Source of the DNA: Staphylococcus xylosus NJ
GTDB lineage: Bacteria > Bacillota > Bacilli > Staphylococcales > Staphylococcaceae
Assembly: GCF_000338275.1 (NCBI RefSeq)
Contig: NZ_ANMR01000043.1
Coordinates: 1 to 64,000 of the forward strand
Length of the DNA: 64,000 nucleotides
Direction of reading: 5' to 3'
Numbering within the stretch: the stretch's first letter is position 1; each line of letters begins with the position of its first letter. Position numbers and translations under genes: made by a program. Under the pieces are notes generated by a model. It made no database searches. It saw only the letters and a program-made list of their open reading frames with translations, and was not told where the DNA came from. Shown piece after piece: positions 17,756-27,412 of the stretch.

Positions 17756-18178
17756 TTAAATTGTTTTTGACATTGCAATGTGTTTGATGTTTTCCTCCAT
17801 AAAAGGTTCTCCGAAAGCTTCATATCCAAGAGCTTCATAAAATGATTGAGCATGACATTGTGCGTTAAGCATTAACTTTTTATCACCTTTATTTTTGGCT
17901 ACATTTTCTAAAAACTCCATTAGTAATTTTCCATAACCCTTATTACGATGCGATGCTAAAATAGCCACTCTTTCTACTTTTACGCCATTATCTATAGGTC
18001 GAAGTCTACCGGTAGCAAATGGCACAGCATTTAGATCATAGCCAATTACATGTGTCGCGATATTTTCATATTGATCTATTTCATTCTCTAAAGGTACACC
18101 TTGTTCTTCAACGAAGACTTTTTTACGTATACTGTGAGTTTCTTCTATCATATTTTGAGTTGTAACAATTTTGAACAT
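17756..18178 (-). CDS. GNAT-family acetyltransferase (YjcF/ElaA-like), 140 aa
   Basis: A small GNAT enzyme. The N-terminal IRKKVFVEEQGVPLENEID is the ElaA/YjcF hallmark, ERVAILASHRNKGYGKLLMEF (about 68-88) is the acetyl-CoA loop and FYEALGYEAFG closes the fold. Substrate unknown. It sits between atl and the lcpB-DUF2538 pair and is preceded by a terminator, so it is probably transcribed alone. Gene order here matches S. aureus from memory. Confidence 0.88.
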   Translation of the reverse strand: MFKIVTTQNMIEETHSIRKKVFVEEQGVPLENEIDQYENIATHVIGYDLNAVPFATGRLRPIDNGVKVERVAILASHRNKGYGKLLMEFLENVAKNKGDKKLMLNAQCHAQSFYEALGYEAFGEPFMEENIKHIAMSKTI

Positions 18179-18210
18179 AAAGATTCCTCATTTCAATTTT
18201 TAATATTAAA

Positions 18211-18242
18211 AATACCCTACCATAAATTATATAGTAGGGCAG
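18211..18242 (-). terminator. Terminator after the DUF2538 gene
   Basis: CCCTAC (18215-18220) pairs with GTAGGG (18234-18239). On the minus strand TATTTTTAATATT follows. Confidence 0.65.
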
Positions 18243-18247
18243 TATAT

Positions 18248-18718
18248 TTATAACGCTTCTTTTCTAATAATTGCAGTGTATTGCCAAAAAATGCGCATTT
18301 GTGCAATGTTCCAATTATTCATTCCCATGGCAAAACCAGAGGGTTTAAATAAATTTACATCAGTTACTTCTAATGCAGCTGCAATTAGATACTGAATTGG
18401 CACACTAATTTGTTTCATTGTTTCTGTTATGCCGTTTTGGTCATAAACCCATGTGAAGGGGAGTTCTGATTCAAATACATCAACTTTTTCAAAAATTTCT
18501 GGAAGCGCAACAATATAACACGCACCATCAACAATTGGATTATTGTCACTATCTTTATAATAAATTCGTAGTGCTTCATAATTCTCCCGATGTTCATGAT
18601 TGACGTAAAAAAATTCATTCCTGAAAAGTGCCATATCTTTGCTGTGAATCAATTGTTGTTCTAATACATTAAACATACCATTAATTTGGTTGAGTTTGTC
18701 ATATGTTTTACGTGACAT
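18248..18718 (-). CDS. DUF2538-family protein, 156 aa
   Basis: A soluble cytosolic protein without signal peptide or membrane segments. The sequence pattern (SRKTYDKLNQINGMFNVLE at the N-terminus and NNWNIAQMRIFWQYTAIIRKE at the C-terminus) is that of the staphylococcal DUF2538 family, whose function is not known. It lies 21 bases downstream of lcpB with a strong GGGAGGAGC site and is probably co-transcribed with it. That position hints at a wall-related role, no more. Confidence 0.8.
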   Translation of the reverse strand: MSRKTYDKLNQINGMFNVLEQQLIHSKDMALFRNEFFYVNHEHRENYEALRIYYKDSDNNPIVDGACYIVALPEIFEKVDVFESELPFTWVYDQNGITETMKQISVPIQYLIAAALEVTDVNLFKPSGFAMGMNNWNIAQMRIFWQYTAIIRKEAL

Positions 18719-18739
18719 ACAGTGAGCTCCTCCCTAAAG

Positions 18740-20041
18740 TTAATATTGATTTGTAGGCGTTTCTTGTGCATTTGGTTGTTGATTTTCAACAGGCTGTTGC
18801 TGATTTGGATCAATCTGTTGTTGCGTATTTTGGTTGCTGTTTTGTTGATTTGGGTCGTCTCGTTGATTTTCATATTGATTAGCGTCAGATTGTTGGCTAT
18901 TTTCATTGTTGTTATTTATTTGATTATCTGAATCCGTAGATTTATTATCTGATGCTTGATTTTCATCGTTATCATCATTACTCGTACTATCGTTTTGAGA
19001 TTTTCTTAGTAGTGAACTATCTATCTCTGTTTGTGGTATGAGTGTACCATAAAAATCAATAACACGTTGGTTTAAAAATTCTAACTTATCTTTTATTTTA
19101 GGTAATTCTAGATCATCACGCAAAAGATTTGATGTATCTTGAATATTTTTTATATCAGGATTGTAATAATATATACCATTTAAGTAATCGTCTTTACCTT
19201 CTAGTTGTGTACTTTTGATATCAATATCATCTTTTAAATAAGAAGTTGCAAGTACTTTGATTTCTTTATAACTTAAATTGTGTTTAGCATTTTTACCAAC
19301 AATTTCAACAACATCATCTAACTTACTAATTGAATCTGCTTTTTGAGCTTTAGCAAATAGTTTTTTTATTAAATCCATTTGACGTTGACCACGTTTTAAA
19401 TCAGAATCTTGATGTCTTGTTCTCGCAACAGCTAATGCTTCATCGCCATTTAAATTTTGGTGGCCTTTTTTAACTTTGATTTTTCCAGAATCATCAGTAT
19501 TTGGTTCATTAATGTCATAAGGGACATCGTATTCGATGCCACCTAGTTCATTTACAGCATCGACAAAAGCTTCCATATTAATTCTTACATAGTAATCAAC
19601 CGGCACGTTTAAAGTAGCTTCTACAGAGTCCATTGATGACTTAGGTCCTCCATAAGCATGTGCATGTGCAATTTTATCGTAATAACCCACTTTAGGGATA
19701 AAACTTATAGTATCACGTGGGATACTTAACATTCTTATTTGTTCTTTCTCGGTGTTGAGTGTAGAGAAAATCATTGCATCTGATCTTGATTGTTCAGTAC
19801 TTTGCCCGTTTTTTTCACGACCACTATTATCATCAATACCTAAGAATAAGATAGAGATAGGATCTTTTGAAGGGTCGACTTTTGATTCACGTATGTTAGA
19901 TTGCCTCGCTGAATCTTGATCATTGTATGAATTTTCAAAAGCACCTTGAGAAGATTTTAATAGTATAACAGCAAATATCACTGGAACAACTACAAGAAGT
20001 AAAGATAGAAATATTAAAAAATATTTTAAAAATTTATTCAT
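18740..20041 (-). CDS. lcpB: LytR-CpsA-Psr (LCP) ligase, LcpB-like, with Asn/Gln-rich tail
   Basis: A membrane-anchored LCP enzyme that attaches wall teichoic acid (or capsule) precursors to peptidoglycan. A single N-terminal anchor (about 7-29) is followed by the extracellular catalytic domain. Its motifs are FLGIDDNSGREK, SRSDAMI, SIPRDTISFIP, HAYGGPKSSMDSVEATL and RTRHQDSDLKRGQRQ, whose Arg/Asp residues bind the lipid-linked diphosphate. The last about 85 residues are Asn/Gln/Asp/Ser-rich and disordered. I choose ATG 20041 (MNKFLKYFL; 433 residues): GGGGAG lies 8 bases upstream and the family begins with this anchor, so the longer frame to 20185 is not used. The position next to fmtA and atl matches LcpB. 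Confidence 0.88.
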   Translation of the reverse strand: MNKFLKYFLIFLSLLLVVVPVIFAVILLKSSQGAFENSYNDQDSARQSNIRESKVDPSKDPISILFLGIDDNSGREKNGQSTEQSRSDAMIFSTLNTEKEQIRMLSIPRDTISFIPKVGYYDKIAHAHAYGGPKSSMDSVEATLNVPVDYYVRINMEAFVDAVNELGGIEYDVPYDINEPNTDDSGKIKVKKGHQNLNGDEALAVARTRHQDSDLKRGQRQMDLIKKLFAKAQKADSISKLDDVVEIVGKNAKHNLSYKEIKVLATSYLKDDIDIKSTQLEGKDDYLNGIYYYNPDIKNIQDTSNLLRDDLELPKIKDKLEFLNQRVIDFYGTLIPQTEIDSSLLRKSQNDSTSNDDNDENQASDNKSTDSDNQINNNNENSQQSDANQYENQRDDPNQQNSNQNTQQQIDPNQQQPVENQQPNAQETPTNQY

Positions 20042-20495
20042 GTTTGGAGCTCCCCATGTATAAGATTTGGTACATGTAACTATCATTTTGTTGAAGTTGT
20101 TAGACTTTTTAACTTTGTTAAATATTTGTAAAGAAGAAAATGTACTATAACTTATAATTTTATTACTATAATTAAAAAATATCAACTATCAATATGCTAT
20201 TTACAAGTCTGAAATAAAATTTAAAGATATTCGGTATACTAAGTACTTGAACTGTCAAGGTTTAGATATAGATATTACATTTATGTCATTTGATTAAAAA
20301 TGATTTATTTTAAAACATAGGATATAATATACATTGGAAATATAAACTTGTAGACAATATCAACTCTAACGAATAATTAATAGGTTTTATTTGAATAGCA
20401 AAATGTATGGGATGATTTATCGTGAATTAACTTTTAAAATGAAATTAAAATTAAATATATCTTTGTTCTGAAAGATATAAGGAGGATACATCGAC
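20042..20495. other. Divergent intergenic region lcpB / phosphoglucomutase
   Basis: A 454-base A+T-rich region without coding signal. It must contain the promoters of both flanking genes. No operator or strong hairpin was recognised. Confidence 0.4.
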
Positions 20496-22157
20496 GTGAA
20501 ACAAGCTTGGTTAGAGAAAATTGATGAAAGTTTAGTTAAAGAATTTTATCAATTACAAACAGAAGAAGAAAAAAATGAAGGCTTTGAAACTACTTTATCT
20601 TTTGGTACTGCAGGTATAAGAAGTACTTTTGGCTTAGGTCCTGGAAGATTAAATGCCTTTACTGTTCGAAAAGTTGCATTAGGATTAGCACAATATTTAA
20701 AAAATAGTGTTAGTAGCGATCCATCAGTGGTTATCCATTTTGATACTAGATTATTATCAAAAGAATTTTCTAAAGAAATAGCAAGTGTTTTAGCTGAAAA
20801 TGGCGTGAATACGATTGTGTCAGAAAATTATAAATCTACACCAGAGTTATCTTTTGCGGTAAGAGAATTAAATGTAAATGCTGGCGTCATGATAACTGCT
20901 AGTCATAATCCTAAAAACTATAACGGTATAAAAATTTATAATAATCATGGTGGTCAATTACTACCAGAAGCATCAGAAGCGTTAAGTTCTTATATAAATT
21001 CAATTGAATCGCCATTATTAATTGAAAAAGGCGATTTTGAGACATTATTAAATGAAGAGAAAATTCAATTCATGGCTAATGAAGTGACAGAAAAATACAA
21101 AGCTGAAGTTAAATCATTAGTAGGTACTATTGAAGAAAAGGATGCCAAAGTTGTACTAACGAGTTTACATGGTACGAGCTTACCATTAATGTCAGATATA
21201 TTATCAGAGTTGGATTATCATAATTATGTAATAGAAGAAAATCAATCAAAACCAGATGGTCATTTCCCGACAATTGCAATTGCTAACCCAGAGGACGAAG
21301 AGGCATTTTCACTAGGAAAAAAATTGGCAGATGAAACAAATGCACAGTTAATCATTGCTACAGACCCAGATGCAGATAGGTTAGGCTTTATTGAACGTTA
21401 TGGAGATAACGACTATAGATATTTTAATGGTAATGAGATAGGTTTACTATTTATGAAATTAAGGTTTCAAGATTTAGTAGAATCTAATAAACCACAATAT
21501 ATTGTAAAGTCAATCGTTACGAGTGAGTTAGCAGAGAAGTTAGCTAAATCATTAGACGTTGAAGTGGCGAATGTATTAACTGGTTTCAAATTTATTTCTG
21601 ACTTAATCGAACAAAATCACAATACGAGTAATAAGCAATTGCTGTTAGCATTTGAAGAAAGTCATGGATACTTAGCCAAACCAATATCCAGAGATAAAGA
21701 TGCAATTCAAATGGTACCACTATTAATTAAATATAAAAATTTATTAAATAAAAATGGTTTAACATTTAAAGATACAATTCACGATATATATCAAAATATT
21801 GGTGAATTTAAAGATAGAACAATCGCACCGAGCTTTGAAGGCTCAAAAGGTAATGAAAAAATTTCTAAAATAATGAGTCAGTTTAGAAATAAAGATATTT
21901 TTTCAATTTGTGGTATGGATATCAAACAAATTGAAGATTATCAAATTGGTGAAATTAGGAATTTGAAAAAAGGGGTAACTGAACCATTATCATTACCTAA
22001 TACAAACTTAATTAGATTCATATTTGATTATGGTTTTATTGCTCTGAGACCGTCGGGAACAGAACCAAAAATCAAACTTTATTTCTCGCTTAATGTAGAT
22101 AATATTGATGCGATAACAGATCAATTTGAACAAGACTATATTAATCATATACATTGA
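20496..22157 (+). CDS. pgcA: Phospho-sugar mutase (phosphoglucomutase PgcA type)
   Basis: Alpha-D-phosphohexomutase of 553 residues interconverting glucose-6-P and glucose-1-P, the precursor of UDP-glucose for glycolipid and teichoic acid anchors. All four domain signatures are present: the phosphoserine loop TASHNPKNYNG (about 132-142), the Mg loop DPDADRLG (about 290-297), the sugar loop FEESHGY (about 386-392) and the phosphate loop RPSGTEPKIKLY (about 512-523). It starts at GTG 20496 with a GGAGGA site 9 bases before. It lies 19 bases ahead of fmtA and probably forms an operon with it. Its place between lcpB and fmtA differs from the S. aureus order I recall. Confidence 0.88.
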   Translation: MKQAWLEKIDESLVKEFYQLQTEEEKNEGFETTLSFGTAGIRSTFGLGPGRLNAFTVRKVALGLAQYLKNSVSSDPSVVIHFDTRLLSKEFSKEIASVLAENGVNTIVSENYKSTPELSFAVRELNVNAGVMITASHNPKNYNGIKIYNNHGGQLLPEASEALSSYINSIESPLLIEKGDFETLLNEEKIQFMANEVTEKYKAEVKSLVGTIEEKDAKVVLTSLHGTSLPLMSDILSELDYHNYVIEENQSKPDGHFPTIAIANPEDEEAFSLGKKLADETNAQLIIATDPDADRLGFIERYGDNDYRYFNGNEIGLLFMKLRFQDLVESNKPQYIVKSIVTSELAEKLAKSLDVEVANVLTGFKFISDLIEQNHNTSNKQLLLAFEESHGYLAKPISRDKDAIQMVPLLIKYKNLLNKNGLTFKDTIHDIYQNIGEFKDRTIAPSFEGSKGNEKISKIMSQFRNKDIFSICGMDIKQIEDYQIGEIRNLKKGVTEPLSLPNTNLIRFIFDYGFIALRPSGTEPKIKLYFSLNVDNIDAITDQFEQDYINHIH

Positions 22158-22176
22158 GTAAAATAGAGGCAAAAAG

Positions 22177-23352
22177 ATGACTACGAAAAAACTAAAACGA
22201 TTAACGTTTATTTTAACTATACTTCTTGTAGCAATAACATTTTTGATTATATATAACCATTATCAACGTTATAACGAAGAATTTAACGCTACTAAAACTT
22301 ATGAAGAGGCATCAAAAGGTCATAAAAAAACAGGTAAATTAAATACCGTTGTTGATGAAAATAACCCTGATATAGTAGAAGTTAATAGGTACTTAGAGCA
22401 AATCAAATTTAATGGTACAGCTGCTGTATTTGAAAATGGTCAATTGAAACTAAATAAAGGCTATGGCATGAAAAATTTTAAAGAAGATAAAAAGAATAGG
22501 GCGGATACATTATATTTAATTGGTTCTTCTCAAAAATTCACCACCGGATTAATGTTAAAGCAACTGGTAAATGAAAAGAAAATAAATATGAATGAGCCAG
22601 TCACAAAATACTTACCTTGGTTTAAAACAACTCAAACTATCACATTAAATCAATTGATGCAGCATAAAAGCGGTTTATATAAATATAAAGCTTCCCCTCA
22701 ATATAAAAATTTAGATGAAGCTGTACATGCTATACAGGAAAAAGGAATAGAATCTAAATATTATAATAAAAATAGATATAATGATGCGAATTACTTAGTA
22801 TTATCACGTGTGATTGAAGAGGTAACTAGTAAATCCTATGTAAAGAACTTTGAAGATAGACTTGCAAATCCATATAATTTGAATTTTACAGCATTCTTCG
22901 ATGATATAGATTATCAAAAGAATATGGCAATTGGTTATAAAAAAGATAAAACATCTAGTAATCCAGTGAAACAAACACCAAATATATTAGATCAGTATTA
23001 TGGTGCGGGTAATCTCTATATGGCGCCATACGATATGGGGCAATTAATTTTAAGCTTACAAAATAACGAAATTTTTGATGGTAAAATAACTCAACCACTT
23101 TTACATGAGAGTTTAACCACGCAGTATCCTGAACCTTATAGATATGGTTTTTATTCGCTTCCAGATAAAAATAGAATTAATGGTGGTTTTTTTGGCCAAG
23201 TATTTACAGCTTATTTTAACAACAAATATGTAGTAGTATTAGGTACTAATTATGAAAATAGTAAGACTAATAACGAAAAGAAAATCAAACATATTTATTA
23301 TGATATCTTAAAACAAGGCGGGCCATATAATATTGTCGGTCAAAAATATTAA
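22177..23352 (+). CDS. fmtA: FmtA-like serine esterase (beta-lactamase fold)
   Basis: A membrane-anchored protein of the class C beta-lactamase/penicillin-binding-protein fold. FmtA of S. aureus removes D-alanine esters from teichoic acids and affects methicillin resistance and autolysis. A hydrophobic anchor spans residues about 9-26. The SxxK nucleophile motif is S117-S-Q-K120, followed by the YNDANY second motif and a late NGGFFGQ segment in the position of the third. It has 391 residues, near the known 397. It is downstream of a sugar-mutase gene and close to lcpB and atl, forming a wall-modification neighbourhood. Confidence 0.9.
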   Translation: MTTKKLKRLTFILTILLVAITFLIIYNHYQRYNEEFNATKTYEEASKGHKKTGKLNTVVDENNPDIVEVNRYLEQIKFNGTAAVFENGQLKLNKGYGMKNFKEDKKNRADTLYLIGSSQKFTTGLMLKQLVNEKKINMNEPVTKYLPWFKTTQTITLNQLMQHKSGLYKYKASPQYKNLDEAVHAIQEKGIESKYYNKNRYNDANYLVLSRVIEEVTSKSYVKNFEDRLANPYNLNFTAFFDDIDYQKNMAIGYKKDKTSSNPVKQTPNILDQYYGAGNLYMAPYDMGQLILSLQNNEIFDGKITQPLLHESLTTQYPEPYRYGFYSLPDKNRINGGFFGQVFTAYFNNKYVVVLGTNYENSKTNNEKKIKHIYYDILKQGGPYNIVGQKY

Positions 23353-23368
23353 AGTAAAACGTATATAA

Positions 23369-23440
23369 AAAAGCACTCCTTTACTATTTAATCAAAGTTT
23401 AAAACTTACAGATCAAATAGCATAAAAGGAGTGTCTTTTT
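23369..23440. terminator. Bidirectional terminator fmtA / nucleoside hydrolase
   Basis: CACTCCTTT (23374-23382) pairs with AAAGGAGTG (23425-23433), and ACTATTT / AAATAG pairs inside. T-run GTCTTTTT follows, with an A-run on the other side. Confidence 0.75.
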
Positions 23441-23460
23441 ATGCATTAATAAACTATTAG

Positions 23461-24369
23461 TTATTTACAATACTTGAGTGCATCTATAAAAATATCTTTA
23501 AATACCTTAGGTTCAATAGACATAACTACACTACAATTAGGGAAATTAGATTTAAAATCTGTAACTGTTTCACCTTTTGTCAATGTACCATTAGTCTCAA
23601 CTTGAACATCTGCTTCTTGTACATCAAACTTTTCAGGATGAAGCAGATAAAGCACAGTATATACATCATAAACATTAATACCTTTTTCAAAATCATCACC
23701 TTTATAATGTTTAAAAAGGTGATGTAGCATATCTCCAGTTTGGTTTAATGCCTGAAGTTCGTTTACTGTACGATGACTCAATGTAGAACTTCTTGCAACA
23801 TCAAGACCAACCATAGTCAGGGGTAAACCTGAATTGAATACGATTTGAGCAGCTTCTGGATCACAATAAATATTAAATTCTGCAGATGGTGTTATGTTAC
23901 CACGACCAGTGGTACCACCCATGAAGACAATTTCTTTAATATAATCTTTAGCTTCAGGATAAGTAGATATTAATAAAGCGATGTTCGTTAGTGGACCAAT
24001 GGGAATGAGTGTTACGGGATCTTTATTCGCTTTTAATTCTTTATACATAGATTCTACAGCATGCACTGAAGCTAAATCATTATAGTTAGGTTCAGGAAAA
24101 TCATATCCGTTCATGCCTGATTCTCCATGGACTGAACTTGCATCTACGATGTTTGAAAGTAAGGGCTGTGAAGCGCCTCTATGTATAGGGACATTACTTT
24201 TGAAAAATTGTTTAAGTTTCAATGCGTTTGCCGTTGTTTTTTCAATTCCTACGTTTCCATTGACAGTAGTAATCATTTTTAAATCAAACGCAGGATGATT
24301 TAAAGCAATACTGATTGCCGCAGCATCATCAATACCGGGATCAGTGTCTATAATTATAGGTTGTTTCAT
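23461..24369 (-). CDS. Inosine-uridine-type nucleoside hydrolase
   Basis: A ribonucleoside hydrolase (302 residues) that cleaves the N-glycosidic bond of nucleosides in salvage. The N-terminal IIDTDPGIDDAAAISIAL carries the four-Asp calcium site. IPIGPLTNIALL, EFNIYCDPEAAQIV and VYDVYTVLYLLHPEKF, which contains the final Asp ligand, are typical of the family. Specificity (pyrimidine or broad) cannot be read. AAGGAGG lies 11 bases before the ATG. It is monocistronic, between fmtA and the qox operon; I do not recall it at this place in S. aureus. Confidence 0.9.
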   Translation of the reverse strand: MKQPIIIDTDPGIDDAAAISIALNHPAFDLKMITTVNGNVGIEKTTANALKLKQFFKSNVPIHRGASQPLLSNIVDASSVHGESGMNGYDFPEPNYNDLASVHAVESMYKELKANKDPVTLIPIGPLTNIALLISTYPEAKDYIKEIVFMGGTTGRGNITPSAEFNIYCDPEAAQIVFNSGLPLTMVGLDVARSSTLSHRTVNELQALNQTGDMLHHLFKHYKGDDFEKGINVYDVYTVLYLLHPEKFDVQEADVQVETNGTLTKGETVTDFKSNFPNCSVVMSIEPKVFKDIFIDALKYCK

Positions 24370-24504
24370 TAATTAATTAACCTCCTTTAATAAAATAGGG
24401 TATATATTTATTTTACAATTTTTGTAGTTTAAATGCTTAAAAAATGTATTAAACATAGTAGAAATAACAAAAGGGGAGAGCGGGAATGAGATTTTAAAAA
24501 TAAT

Positions 24505-24538
24505 AAAAAAAGACTCCTCCGAAGAGAAGTCTTTTTTA
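24505..24538 (-). terminator. Terminator of the qox operon
   Basis: AAAAAAGACT (24506-24515) pairs with AGTCTTTTTT (24529-24538) around a purine/pyrimidine-mixed loop. It lies 4 bases after the qoxD stop on the minus strand. Confidence 0.85.
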
Positions 24539-24541
24539 GGA

Positions 24542-24832
24542 TTATAAGTGGCTTGAGTGTCCACCTTGCATTACCCAATAAGTACCAATAACAGTAATTA
24601 AAGTAATGATAATCGCAAATACAACTTTGAATCCTTGTAAATTCCCATCTTTACCTTCAGTTAAGTGCATGAACATTAATAATTGAACTGCAGCTTGTAT
24701 AAAAGCGAAACCAAAGATGATGGTAATCTTAGCATTAAGTGCCATAGATGTGTATAAGGTTACGAATACTGCTAAGATTGTTAGAACGATTGAGGCAATG
24801 AAACCTACAGTATGTTTTACAATTGTATTCAT
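24542..24832 (-). CDS. qoxD: Menaquinol oxidase subunit IV QoxD
   Basis: Small subunit (96 residues) of the aa3/bo-type quinol oxidase, with three transmembrane helices (about 9-31, 37-57, 70-90) and the family segment [17 protein letters not shown]. It assists assembly of the CuB site. It is the last gene of qoxABCD and overlaps qoxC by 4 bases. Confidence 0.95.
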   Translation of the reverse strand: MNTIVKHTVGFIASIVLTILAVFVTLYTSMALNAKITIIFGFAFIQAAVQLLMFMHLTEGKDGNLQGFKVVFAIIITLITVIGTYWVMQGGHSSHL

Positions 24833-25434
24833 CCGCTAAACACCATCCCTATCATATATACGGCAGTAAAGATGAAAATCCATACAACATCTAAAAAGTG
24901 CCAATATAAACTTACTATAAATAATTTAGGAGCATTGTCTTTATTTAATCCTCGCATTGCAACTTGAATTAATAAACAAATAATCCAAACAATACCTAAT
25001 GATACGTGGGCACCATGTGTTCCTAATAGAATAAAGAAGCTAGACCAGTAAGAACCAATAGTTAGATTAACACCTTCGTGTACGTAATGCGCGAACTCAT
25101 AAATTTCAAAGCCTACGAATACAGCACCTAGAAGAACTGTGATAATCATCCAGATCATCATTAACTTTTCTTTTTCTTTTCTCATATAGTAAATTGCTAT
25201 ACCACAAGTGTAAGAACTAATTAATAATGCAAATGTCATTATTAATACAAGTGGTAATTCAAATAATTCAGTAGTCATTTTGCCGGCATAATCGCCGCCG
25301 TGTTGAAGTGTTAATAATGCCGCAAACAACGTACCGAACAATGAGAATTCTGCTGTAAGGAAAATCCAAAAGCCAAGTCTATTTAAATTACCTTCATGCG
25401 AACGTTGATCAATTGTGTTTGCATCATGACTCAT
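24829..25434 (-). CDS. qoxC: Menaquinol oxidase subunit III QoxC
   Basis: Subunit III of the haem-copper quinol oxidase, 201 residues with five transmembrane helices. [21 protein letters not shown] at the start and [15 protein letters not shown] and [13 protein letters not shown] near the end are standard COX3 signatures, including the conserved Glu and His residues of the helices facing QoxB. It overlaps qoxB by 11 bases and qoxD by 4. Confidence 0.96.
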   Translation of the reverse strand: MSHDANTIDQRSHEGNLNRLGFWIFLTAEFSLFGTLFAALLTLQHGGDYAGKMTTELFELPLVLIMTFALLISSYTCGIAIYYMRKEKEKLMMIWMIITVLLGAVFVGFEIYEFAHYVHEGVNLTIGSYWSSFFILLGTHGAHVSLGIVWIICLLIQVAMRGLNKDNAPKLFIVSLYWHFLDVVWIFIFTAVYMIGMVFSG

Positions 25435-27412
25435 GACTTACAGCCTCCCTTTCTTTAATACGTGCATCACGTAAACGTTTTTCAGTTTCTGCTACTTCAG
25501 ACGCTGGTATATGGTAACCATGGTCTATTTGGAAACTACGATAAATCATAGTACCGAAGATACCTAATAAACAAATTACTGCTGGAATAATTGTTTCGAA
25601 GATAAGGAAGAATCCACCAATAGTGAAGAAAATTCCCATCCAGAAACCAACAGGTGTGTTATTTGGCATGTGGATATCAGTATAATTATGGTTATCTAAA
25701 TAATGACGACCATGTTCTTTCATATCTACAAATGTGTCATAGTCATTCCAATCTGGAGTGATAGCAAAGTTGTATTTAGGTGGCATTGCGCTTGCAGTTG
25801 CCCATTCTAAAGTACGACCTAAACCATCCCAGTTATCGCCAGTAGCTTCACGTGGTGCTTTGAAGAAGCTGTAAACGATACTTGCAACTAAGAACATAAA
25901 GCCTAATGCCATCATTAGGGCACCGACAGTTGAAATTACGTTTAGTAACCACCAACCATCTTCTGGCATATAAGTGTATAAACGACGAGGCATACCATCT
26001 AAACCAAGAATGAATTGTGGTATGAAACAAATGTTAAATCCGATTATAAATAACCAGAAACACCATTTGTTTAATGTTTCGTTTAACTTAAATCCAGTCA
26101 TCTTAGGCCACCAGAAAATCAAAGCACCTAGACAAGCGAATACAACACCAGCCACTAATGTGTAGTGGAAATGCGCTACTAAGAAGTACGTATTATGGTA
26201 TTGATAATCTGCTGCTGCCATAGAGAGCATTACACCAGTCACACCACCTATTAAGAAGTTAGGTATGAAACCTAATGCGAATAGCATTGGTGATTCAAAG
26301 GTGATACGGCCTTGATAAAGTGTAAACAACCAGTTAAAGATTTTAACACCAGTTGGTATACCAATCAGCATGGTTGAAATTGAGAAGAATGAGTTGATTA
26401 ATGCACCATTACCCATTGTGAAGAAATGGTGAACCCAAACTAAGAAACTTAAGAATGCGATACCTGCAGTTGCCCAGACCATGCTTTGATGACCGAATAG
26501 ACGTTTACGTGCAAATGTCGGAATAATTTCAGAGTAAATACCAAATGCTGGCAAGATAACGATATACACTTCAGGGTGCCCCCATACCCAGAAGAAGTTA
26601 GCCCATAGCATTGGCATACCACCATTTGCGACAGAGAAGAATGCAGTGTCGAATATTCTATCAGTCGTAAATAGTGCTAATGCAACTGTTAAAACAGGGA
26701 AAGCCAGGATAACGATTAATGACGTAATGAAAGTAGTAACCGTGAACATTGGCATTTCCATGAATTTCATAGTTGGTGTTTTACATCTAAGTATAGTAAC
26801 AAAGAAGTTAATACCGGTCATTAATGTACCGATACCAGAAATTTGTATTGCTATTAAGTAATAGTTAACCCCAGGTCCTGGGCTGAATTCGCCTGCAAGC
26901 GGTGCATAGTTAGTCCAACCAGCTGCAGGTGAACCTCCGATTATAAATGAAAGGTTGAATAAAATCATACCTGAGAAGAATAACCAGAAACTTACGTTGT
27001 TTAATACAGGGAATGCAACATCGCGCGCGCCAATTTGTAATGGTACTACGACATTCCATAAACCAAAGATGAAAGGCATTGCCATAAAGATGATCATTAT
27101 TACACCGTGAGTACTAAAGACCTCATTGTAATGGTTTCCTTCTAAAAATGTGTTATCTGGAATTGCTAATTGTGTACGCATCATTAACGCATCAATACCG
27201 CCACGTACGAACATTAATACCGCACAGATTAAGTACATTGCACCAATTTTTTTATGGTCAATAGATGTGAACCATTCTCTGTATAGATATTTCCATAATT
27301 TAAAATAACTAATTACTGCGATCACAGCTATAACTGCAAACGGTGCACCAATTTGTGCCATCGTTATCATCCAGTTACCTTGAACGAGTAATTGATCCCA
27401 TGGAAAATTCAT
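25424..27412 (-). CDS. qoxB: Menaquinol oxidase subunit I QoxB
   Basis: Catalytic subunit (662 residues, about 15 helices) that reduces O2 to water and pumps protons. Haem and copper ligands are visible: [14 protein letters not shown] (low-spin haem His), [19 protein letters not shown] (CuB His and its cross-linked Tyr, about 280-300), [10 protein letters not shown] (two CuB His) and [11 protein letters not shown] (haem His pair). The HPEVY Glu of the D channel is present. It is translationally coupled to qoxA (stop and start share a base) and overlaps qoxC. Together with menA-D, which make its substrate, it forms the main aerobic chain; cydAB at 53 kb is the alternative. Confidence 0.98.
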   Translation of the reverse strand: MNFPWDQLLVQGNWMITMAQIGAPFAVIAVIAVISYFKLWKYLYREWFTSIDHKKIGAMYLICAVLMFVRGGIDALMMRTQLAIPDNTFLEGNHYNEVFSTHGVIMIIFMAMPFIFGLWNVVVPLQIGARDVAFPVLNNVSFWLFFSGMILFNLSFIIGGSPAAGWTNYAPLAGEFSPGPGVNYYLIAIQISGIGTLMTGINFFVTILRCKTPTMKFMEMPMFTVTTFITSLIVILAFPVLTVALALFTTDRIFDTAFFSVANGGMPMLWANFFWVWGHPEVYIVILPAFGIYSEIIPTFARKRLFGHQSMVWATAGIAFLSFLVWVHHFFTMGNGALINSFFSISTMLIGIPTGVKIFNWLFTLYQGRITFESPMLFALGFIPNFLIGGVTGVMLSMAAADYQYHNTYFLVAHFHYTLVAGVVFACLGALIFWWPKMTGFKLNETLNKWCFWLFIIGFNICFIPQFILGLDGMPRRLYTYMPEDGWWLLNVISTVGALMMALGFMFLVASIVYSFFKAPREATGDNWDGLGRTLEWATASAMPPKYNFAITPDWNDYDTFVDMKEHGRHYLDNHNYTDIHMPNNTPVGFWMGIFFTIGGFFLIFETIIPAVICLLGIFGTMIYRSFQIDHGYHIPASEVAETEKRLRDARIKEREAVSHES

